Source: Verrucomicrobia bacterium UBA6354
Lineage (GTDB): Bacteria > Verrucomicrobiota > Kiritimatiellia > RFP12 > UBA1067
Length of the DNA: 18,183 nucleotides
Assembly (NCBI GenBank): GCA_002440145.1
Contig: DJRS01000166.1
Span: forward strand, 1 to 18,183
Reading direction: 5' to 3'
Part shown: piece after piece, positions 13,066 through 18,183 of the stretch
Layout: each line of letters opens with the position of its first letter
Position numbering within the stretch: the stretch's first letter is position 1
Made by a program: the position numbers and the translations under genes
Notes under the pieces: model-generated
Told to the model about the DNA's origin: nothing
Databases searched by the model: none
What the model saw: the letters and a program-made list of their open reading frames with translations, nothing else

Positions 13066-14760
13066 ATGGCAGAATCGCATGAGGAAATTGTTGACGAAAT
13101 AGGCATCAATCTGGAAGAGATCAACGACCGCTTTGAGACGAGGGGGTTCTTTCGCCGTATCGTCGACATGTTCAAAGGCTTTTCGAAGCCACGCGGTTCG
13201 CGCGAATACAAATTGGCCCGCCTGGAACTGCAACGTCTCGCGGCGCCTTTGATAGCGGTCGTTTCGGTTGTAATGTTCGTCGTTGTCCTGATCGTCGTGA
13301 CGGAGGTTACGGGCAAGGCGAAAAAGACGATCGAGGTCCGCATCGGAGAAGTGGACGATTCTGCCGAAGAAACCCTGGAGGAAATCGCAGAGGAACCGCC
13401 GGACGACATAGAGCCGCCGCCCCTGGAAGATGTCGATATAGTGGTCGACGTTCAAACGCCCGCGCCCATGGCTGCGGTCGCCCCGGCGGCGACTCCGCCG
13501 GCCCAGCAGGTGTCGGTGAAGCCGGCCGCGCAAGATTCCGTCGCATTCGTCGACTCGCCTGTCAAGATGAAAGCGATGACCGGTTCGCGCAACCCGGGCT
13601 CCATCGGCGCGGCGACGCGCGGGGGGGCCGGCTATGGCGACGCGCAGACCGAGGCAGCAGTCATGAAAGTCTTGTGGTGGCTCAAGGCCACCCAGCGCCC
13701 GGACGGCAGTTGGGCGACGGGGATGTCCGCGCTGGCCAACACGGCGCTTGCCGTTCTGACCTACCTTGCGCATGGCGAGTATCCGGGCGCGCCCTCGCCC
13801 TATCAAAAGGACTTCGGCCCTGTCGTGCAGAAGGCGATTGAGTTTCTGGTCGGTTCCATTCGCCCGGGGCCGGTCGTCAGGATGGCGGGTGCGGACGGGA
13901 ACGAGTACGCCTTTCTGATCGCGACATATGCGCTTTGCGAGGCATACGGCATGACGAAGAACCCGAACTGCAAAGAGGCGGCCATGATGTGCCTCGATCG
14001 CATTGTCAAAGGCCAATCCCCGACAGGCGGGTGGGATTACAAAATCAACCCCAAGTCCACACGCGACGACATGTCGTTCGCGGGGTGGGCTCTCCAGGCG
14101 CTGAAGGCCGGCAAGATGGCCGGACTTCATCCGGACGGTCTGGAGGAGTGCATCAAGAAGGCCATGCGCTGCTTGAAGACGCGCAATTTCAAGAACGGCG
14201 GCTTCAATTACACCGCGGGAGGCGGACCGACCGGCCTGACCGCGACAGGATGCCTCGCCATGCAGCTTTTGGGTTTCTCGAATCAGCCCGAAGTGCGGAA
14301 AGCGCTCGATTTCATGAAGACGTGGCAACCGACGTTCGACGCCAAAGTCCTTTCCCAGGAGCAAAAGAATCTTGGCGCGAACGCGCAGTACTACTGCTAC
14401 TACGCAACGCAGTGCAAGTACCAGGCCGGCATGCGCGCAAACGCCCCGAAAGTCGACGAGGTATCCTGGCAGAAGTGGAATGTCGCAATGAAAAAGCTCT
14501 ACACGAACGCGTTGACGACACTGCCGAATCCCGTCAAGGATTGGACGGGCAAGCCGCACAAGCAAGGCTATTTCAACTGTAGCCAGGACACCTACAAGGG
14601 CGAGGTCATGAGTTCCTGCCTCGTGGCGTTGCAATTGATGGTGTATTACCGTTATCTGCCGACTTCGCAGACAAAAGCCACGGAAGAGGCGCATGGGGAT
14701 TCCGACACTTCGGACTCTGTGGACCGTTCTGACGATGTGGGCGTCGAGGTCGATATTTGA
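13066..14760 (+). CDS. Membrane-anchored TonB-like stalk fused to prenyltransferase/squalene-cyclase-type toroid
   Basis: This 564-aa protein has a cytoplasmic N-terminus (1-58) and one membrane helix (59-80). An acidic, Pro/Ala-rich stalk follows (about 95-170, with EEPPDDIEPPPLED), then a Gly/Arg-rich linker (about 174-191). Next is an alpha/alpha-barrel of about 350 residues (about 192-535) with repeats of prenyltransferase/squalene oxidase type: LKATQRPDGSWA, GQSPTGGWDY, NFKNGGFNYTAGGG. An acidic tail ends it. The cyclase acid motif DXDD is absent; the nearest match is TRDD at 332-335. Enzyme activity is therefore doubtful and the toroid may bind peptide, glycan or lipid. The ATG has GGAG 6 nt upstream. 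Its place right after exbB-exbD-exbD and its anchor plus stalk resemble TonB or TolA, yet no TonB C-terminal domain is present. Its stop overlaps the permease start. Confidence 0.85.
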   Translation: MAESHEEIVDEIGINLEEINDRFETRGFFRRIVDMFKGFSKPRGSREYKLARLELQRLAAPLIAVVSVVMFVVVLIVVTEVTGKAKKTIEVRIGEVDDSAEETLEEIAEEPPDDIEPPPLEDVDIVVDVQTPAPMAAVAPAATPPAQQVSVKPAAQDSVAFVDSPVKMKAMTGSRNPGSIGAATRGGAGYGDAQTEAAVMKVLWWLKATQRPDGSWATGMSALANTALAVLTYLAHGEYPGAPSPYQKDFGPVVQKAIEFLVGSIRPGPVVRMAGADGNEYAFLIATYALCEAYGMTKNPNCKEAAMMCLDRIVKGQSPTGGWDYKINPKSTRDDMSFAGWALQALKAGKMAGLHPDGLEECIKKAMRCLKTRNFKNGGFNYTAGGGPTGLTATGCLAMQLLGFSNQPEVRKALDFMKTWQPTFDAKVLSQEQKNLGANAQYYCYYATQCKYQAGMRANAPKVDEVSWQKWNVAMKKLYTNALTTLPNPVKDWTGKPHKQGYFNCSQDTYKGEVMSSCLVALQLMVYYRYLPTSQTKATEEAHGDSDTSDSVDRSDDVGVEVDI

Positions 14761-15983
14761 TGCCTTTTCCGCTTTTCCTCGCCTTGAAGTACTTGAAGCC
14801 GAAGCGCTCGGTCGCTTCGGTCATTACCCTGGTTTCCGTCCTGGGCGTCATGCTGGGCATTACGGCCGTTGTCGTCGTGCGGGGCGTCATGACGGGCTTC
14901 GGCGACGTCTGGGAAGAGAAGATCCTGGATTTCAAACCCCATGTTTCGCTCGTGCCCGCCTATGGAAACATCGTGACGAACGAGAACGCCTTGGCCGCGA
15001 AGATGCGCGAAATCCCGGGTGTCGTCAGCGTTACGCCCGAGATCGACACGCGCGTGCTCTTGTCTTTCCGCGGCCGCGTTCTCGCGCCGGTGATCCTGGG
15101 TGTGGACGGCGAGGACTTCAAGAAGGCCTATCGCGTAGGCGCCCCCGTCGCCGGATCTTTCGACCTGGAACCCGACACGATTATAGTCGGCCGCCATGTC
15201 GCGCGGCAACTGGGCGCCTGGGCGGGCGACGAGGTGACGATTTATTCTCCGAAAACGCTGGCGTCCAAAGACGAGGTCTATCTGCCGCTGAAATGGAAGA
15301 TCGGCGGCGTCTTCTCCTGTGGACAGTACGATTACGATTCGGGGTATGTCGCGGCAAGTCTGGACGCCGTGCGCGATCTGATGGGCATGGAGCGCGGTGT
15401 GTTCGCGATACATGTCAAGACGGCGGAGCCTGCGAATGCGAAAGCGTTCGGAAGAATCTGCGCGGAGATCAGGGCGCTCTGCCCCGATCTCCGCCAGATT
15501 ACCTGGCAGGAAGCGGATCGGGAGCTTTTCGCCGCGTTGGCCGTAGAGAAGAACATGACGGCCGTCCTGCTGCTGCTCATTTCGCTTGTCGCCCTGTTCT
15601 GCGTGATGAATACGCTTCTTGTCCTGACGGTCCAGAAGACGCCCGAGATCGGTCTGTTGAAAGCCCTGGGCTTCACCAAGCGGCAGATCATGGCCGTCTT
15701 CATGACGCATGGCATGATCCAGTGCACGCTCGGAATCGTGCTTGGACTGCTTGCCAGTTGGGCGATACTGGACAATCTGCAATCCATCGTGGAAGGCTTG
15801 TCGCATATGGGTGTCAGCGTGTTTCCCGAGTCCGTCTACGGTCTTGCCCGTATTCCCCACCGCATTGTGTTTTCGGATGTCGCCTGGTCGGTGTTCATCG
15901 TCTACGTCTTCGGCCTTTTGGCGTCCATGATCCCGGCCGCGTTGGCCGCGCTGAAAGATCCCGTGAGAGCTTTGAACGAGTGA
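14760..15983 (+). CDS. LolC/LolE-type lipoprotein-releasing permease
   Basis: This 407-aa inner-membrane protein is of the FtsX-like/LolCE class. It extracts lipoproteins from the inner membrane when driven by LolD. It has four membrane helices (about 20-43, 266-289, 314-336 and 372-395) with a large periplasmic domain between the first two. The cytoplasmic coupling segment is KTPEIGLLKALGFTKRQI (293-310). The VFPESVYGLARIPHRI stretch (354-369) is characteristic of LolC/E rather than MacB. Only one permease gene is present, so a homodimer or a partner elsewhere is expected. The start is ATG 14760, overlapping the TGA of the toroid gene by one base. A TTG at 14757 is possible but less likely. 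Confidence 0.9.
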   Translation: MPFPLFLALKYLKPKRSVASVITLVSVLGVMLGITAVVVVRGVMTGFGDVWEEKILDFKPHVSLVPAYGNIVTNENALAAKMREIPGVVSVTPEIDTRVLLSFRGRVLAPVILGVDGEDFKKAYRVGAPVAGSFDLEPDTIIVGRHVARQLGAWAGDEVTIYSPKTLASKDEVYLPLKWKIGGVFSCGQYDYDSGYVAASLDAVRDLMGMERGVFAIHVKTAEPANAKAFGRICAEIRALCPDLRQITWQEADRELFAALAVEKNMTAVLLLLISLVALFCVMNTLLVLTVQKTPEIGLLKALGFTKRQIMAVFMTHGMIQCTLGIVLGLLASWAILDNLQSIVEGLSHMGVSVFPESVYGLARIPHRIVFSDVAWSVFIVYVFGLLASMIPAALAALKDPVRALNE

Positions 15984-15993
15984 GGGGCATCCT

Positions 15994-16626
15994 ATGCCGA
16001 TTGTGCTTGGTACGATAGATCTGAAAAAGCGGTTCAAACTGCCCGGTCAAAAACCCGTTGAGGTCCTGCGCGGCGTGAACTTCTCCGTCCGTCCGGGCGA
16101 AAAGGTCGCGATAGTCGGCCGCTCGGGCGCCGGAAAGTCCACGCTCCTCCATATCCTCGGGGGGCTTCTCAAGCCCACGTCCGGAACGGTCACGCGTCCG
16201 GCGAACTTCGGTTTCGTCTTCCAATCTTTCCATTTGATGCCCGAGTTGACGGTTCTTGAAAACGTCCTCCTGCCGACAATGGCGGGAAAGTGGCGCGGCA
16301 AGACGTCCGCCGACGCCCGTGCGCGTGAGTTGCTGTCGCGCGTGGGCTTGAGTGCGCGTTCGGCGCATCTCCCGGCGGAGCTCTCCGGCGGCGAAAGGCA
16401 ACGCGTCGCGCTCGCGCGCGCCCTGGCGACCGACCCCGAACTCGTTCTGGCGGACGAGCCCACGGGCAATCTGGACGCCTTGACGGGCGCGGACATCCTG
16501 CGGATTCTTTCCGACTTGTCCCAAAACAGGAAGACCGCGCTGGTGCTTGTGACGCACTCGCCCGCCGCCGCGGCGATTTGCGATCGCACGTTGACGTTGG
16601 AAAACGGCGTCTTGAACGAAATGTGA
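15994..16626 (+). CDS. lolD: Lipoprotein-releasing ABC transporter ATPase LolD
   Basis: This 210-aa ATPase has all ABC motifs: Walker A GRSGAGKST (42-50), Q77 in VFQSF, signature LSGGERQRVA (130-139), Walker B LVLADEP (150-156) and switch H188. It powers the preceding permease. It is shorter than typical LolD (about 230 aa) because the segment between SGTV (63-66) and FVFQ (74-77) lacks roughly 20 residues of the usual antiparallel beta arm. GAGG-type ribosome site GAGG (15982-15985) lies 8 nt before the ATG, overlapping the permease stop. The gene order permease-ATPase and the short gap support a working pair. MacB-like ATPases are the alternative. Confidence 0.92.
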   Translation: MPIVLGTIDLKKRFKLPGQKPVEVLRGVNFSVRPGEKVAIVGRSGAGKSTLLHILGGLLKPTSGTVTRPANFGFVFQSFHLMPELTVLENVLLPTMAGKWRGKTSADARARELLSRVGLSARSAHLPAELSGGERQRVALARALATDPELVLADEPTGNLDALTGADILRILSDLSQNRKTALVLVTHSPAAAAICDRTLTLENGVLNEM

Positions 16627-16664
16627 CGCTTCGTGCGTCGGGTCCTCGGAAAGTGGAGACTATC

Positions 16665-18017
16665 ATGGAAGAGGCGGTCCAGAAGGAATATTTCGAGCTT
16701 TTGCGTTTTCGCTCCGTCGGGGCGGATCCTGCGGCCTTGCGCGACTGCGCGGACTGCGCGCTGTGGTGGAAGGCGTGGCTCGGGCGGCTCGGGTTCGCCG
16801 CGGAACTCGTGATGCCGCCGGTCAAGGGCGGCGTGGCCGCGCCGCCCGTCGTGCTGGCGGAACGTCCGGGAACGGAAGGCGCGCCGACGTTGCTGTTCTA
16901 CGGGCACTATGACGTGCAGCCGGCGGATCCATTGGACGCCTGGCGGACGCCGCCGTTCGAGCCGGTCGAGAAGGACGGGCGCGTGTATTGCCGCGGCGCG
17001 CAGGACGACAAAGGCCAGTCGTTCGCGTTCCTGTGCGGCGTCCGCGATTTCCTGGCGGACGCGCAGGGCCCGGTTCCCTCCCTGAAGGTCGTCCTGGAAG
17101 GGCAGGAGGAATCGGGCAGCGCGGCGCTTTCTGCCCTGGCGCCCGGGGTGCGCCGCCGGCTTGCCGCGGACGTTTTGCTTGTGTGCGACACGAACGCCGC
17201 GCCTGCGCTGCGCCCGGCCATCGTGGCGGGCTTGCGCGGCGTTTGCCATTTCACGGTTCGCCTGACCGGTCCCGACCGGGACCTGCATTCGGGGGAGTAT
17301 GGCGGCATCGCGCCCAATCCGGCGCAGGGAATCGCCGCGCTTGTCGCCTCCTTGCACAATCCGGACGGCTCCATCGCCGTGAAGGGCTTTTTGGACGGGG
17401 TGGTCCCGCCGTCCGCGGAGGAAGCCGCCGCCGCCGAAGCCGGCATGCCTGACGCGGCGGCGTTCGCGGCGGACATCGGCTGCCCGCCCGAAGGCGGTGC
17501 GCAGGGGCATTCGCTCGCCGCGCGCAATGCGTTCGAACCGACGATCGAGGTGAACGGCATCCATTCGGGCTATGCCGGCGCCGGTTCGAAGACGATTATC
17601 CCTTCCGGGGCGTTCGCGAAAATCTCCATGCGCCTTGTCCCCGGGCAGACGCCGCAGCGCGCGTTTGCGGCGGTGAAAGCCCATCTTGAAGCGCATGTGC
17701 CGCGTGGACTGAAACTCGCCTTCGAAGAGTGGAGCCCGGGGGCGGGCGGCTTCAGGTTGCCGCTGGCTTCGCCCGTTTTCCGCCTGGCGCAACAGGTTCT
17801 GGAGGAAATGGATCCGCGCGGACCCGTCTTCCAGTGGGAGGGTGCTTCGATTCCGGTCATATCGCTGTTGCGCGAAGTCTCGGGCGCCGCGCCGCTGATC
17901 GTCGGCTGGGGGCAGGCGACCGACCGCATCCATGCTCCGAACGAGAGTTACGGTCTCGACCAATTCGCAAAAGCGCGGGCCTGGGGACGGCGTATCGTCT
18001 CCGAATGGACCTTCTGA
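16665..18017 (+). CDS. M20-family metallopeptidase (dipeptidase)
   Basis: This 450-aa protein is a two-zinc M20 peptidase of the dipeptidase/carnosinase branch. Such enzymes are usually cytosolic and cut dipeptides or acylated amino acids. Metal and catalytic residues are visible: H81 and D83 in GHYDVQP, D114 in GAQDDKGQ, E148 and E149 in EGQEESGS, D175 in VCDTN, and H423 in IHAPNESYG. The dimerisation domain begins near residue 190 with GLRGV and holds DLHSGEYGG (206-214). There is no signal peptide. The ATG at 16665 has GGAG (16655-16658) 6 nt upstream; the in-frame GTG at 16653 is less likely. It follows lolD by 38 nt and is probably the last gene of the operon. A functional link to the envelope system is not evident. 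Confidence 0.93.
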   Translation: MEEAVQKEYFELLRFRSVGADPAALRDCADCALWWKAWLGRLGFAAELVMPPVKGGVAAPPVVLAERPGTEGAPTLLFYGHYDVQPADPLDAWRTPPFEPVEKDGRVYCRGAQDDKGQSFAFLCGVRDFLADAQGPVPSLKVVLEGQEESGSAALSALAPGVRRRLAADVLLVCDTNAAPALRPAIVAGLRGVCHFTVRLTGPDRDLHSGEYGGIAPNPAQGIAALVASLHNPDGSIAVKGFLDGVVPPSAEEAAAAEAGMPDAAAFAADIGCPPEGGAQGHSLAARNAFEPTIEVNGIHSGYAGAGSKTIIPSGAFAKISMRLVPGQTPQRAFAAVKAHLEAHVPRGLKLAFEEWSPGAGGFRLPLASPVFRLAQQVLEEMDPRGPVFQWEGASIPVISLLREVSGAAPLIVGWGQATDRIHAPNESYGLDQFAKARAWGRRIVSEWTF

Positions 18018-18023
18018 GCTCTC

Positions 18024-18062
18024 GCGGCAGGGAGATTTCCGCCGCCCGTCCATCCCTGCCGC
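18024..18062 (+). terminator. Stem-loop after the M20 gene, possible terminator
   Basis: GCGGCAGGGA (18024-18033) pairs perfectly with TCCCTGCCGC (18053-18062) around a 19-nt loop. It begins 6 nt after the stop codon. No U run follows, so it may be a factor-dependent end or an RNA-stabilising hairpin. Confidence 0.4.
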
Positions 18063-18099
18063 CCGCCGCACCTAGCCGACGCCCCCACACCCCATGGTA

Positions 18100-18154
18100 G
18101 GGACTGCAGTCCCCTGCGGCCCGTCGCCCCCACCACCAGACCGCGAAGCGGGCT
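18100..18154. repeat. Perfect 14-bp palindrome and second hairpin in the terminal gene-free region
   Basis: GGGACTGCAGTCCC (18100-18113) is a perfect palindrome. Downstream, AGaCCGCgaaGCGGgCT (18138-18154) forms an imperfect hairpin. The plus strand from about 18040 is pyrimidine-rich, like the left end of the window. This may be part of a dispersed intergenic repeat, but only one copy is visible here. Confidence 0.4.
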
Positions 18155-18183
18155 CTCTAAAACCTGTTCGCCTGTGTTCGGGA

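Noticed and set aside
13048..14694. Long open frame on the minus strand opposite the toroid gene
   Set aside because: It shadows the plus-strand gene almost end to end and shows no family motif. High-GC third positions explain the lack of stops.
13066..14760. Functional terpene (hopene/squalene) cyclase
   Set aside because: The fold repeats are present, but the DXDD acid motif is missing (TRDD is nearest), and the membrane anchor plus stalk put the barrel in the periplasm.
16047..18071. Long open frame on the minus strand opposite lolD and the M20 gene
   Set aside because: Both plus-strand genes have complete catalytic motifs. The antisense product is Arg/Gly-rich low complexity with no recognisable domain.

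Overview
All twelve genes in this window lie on the plus strand. The window comes from a moderately GC-rich, diderm (outer-membrane) bacterium. Four things suggest the PVC group, most likely Verrucomicrobiota/Kiritimatiellae: an ExbB homologue with its own signal peptide, tandem ExbD genes followed by a membrane-anchored toroid (prenyltransferase/squalene-cyclase fold) protein, large periplasmic TPR proteins, and an LA_2272-type surface-repeat protein. That placement is inference from gene content; no rRNA or other phylogenetic marker is present.

Region 1 (1-210) is gene-free. It holds a degenerate 9-bp tandem repeat (GTCCCACTT-like) running off the left edge, then an AT-rich stretch with two extended -10-like boxes. 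Region 2 (211-2903) is a translationally coupled pair: an FHA-domain protein with a Lys/Pro-rich repeated tail, and a BRCT-containing NAD+-dependent DNA ligase. The ligase keeps the nucleotidyl lysine but has changes at several positions that are essential in E. coli LigA. Region 3 (2900-5536) has a good sigma-70-like promoter overlapping the ligase stop codon. It is followed by a secreted surface-repeat protein, ParB (no ParA adjacent) and an M28 zinc enzyme resembling type II glutaminyl cyclases. Region 4 (5537-7251) is glucose-6-phosphate isomerase with its own leader.

Region 5 (7252-18017) looks like one long operon behind a strong promoter (TTGCGT, 17 bp, TATAAT) and a GC-rich inverted-repeat cluster. 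Its order is: a large exported TPR protein; a small exported TPR-like protein; an ExbB/TolQ proton-channel subunit; two ExbD/TolR subunits; a 564-aa protein with a cytoplasmic N-terminus, one membrane helix, a TonB-like acidic/proline-rich stalk and an alpha/alpha-toroid domain; a LolC/E-type permease; LolD ATPase; and an M20 dipeptidase. Gaps run from 8-nt overlaps to 38 nt. The toroid protein sits where TonB or TolA would be expected, but has no TonB C-terminal domain. The most interesting reading is a proton-motive-force-driven envelope machine with a toroid effector, two TPR partners and a linked Lol-type lipoprotein exporter.

Region 6 (18018-18183) is gene-free, pyrimidine-rich on the plus strand, and contains a 10-bp stem-loop and a perfect 14-bp palindrome. 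No tRNA, rRNA, CRISPR array, transposase or integrase is visible. The longest gene-free stretch is 210 nt.
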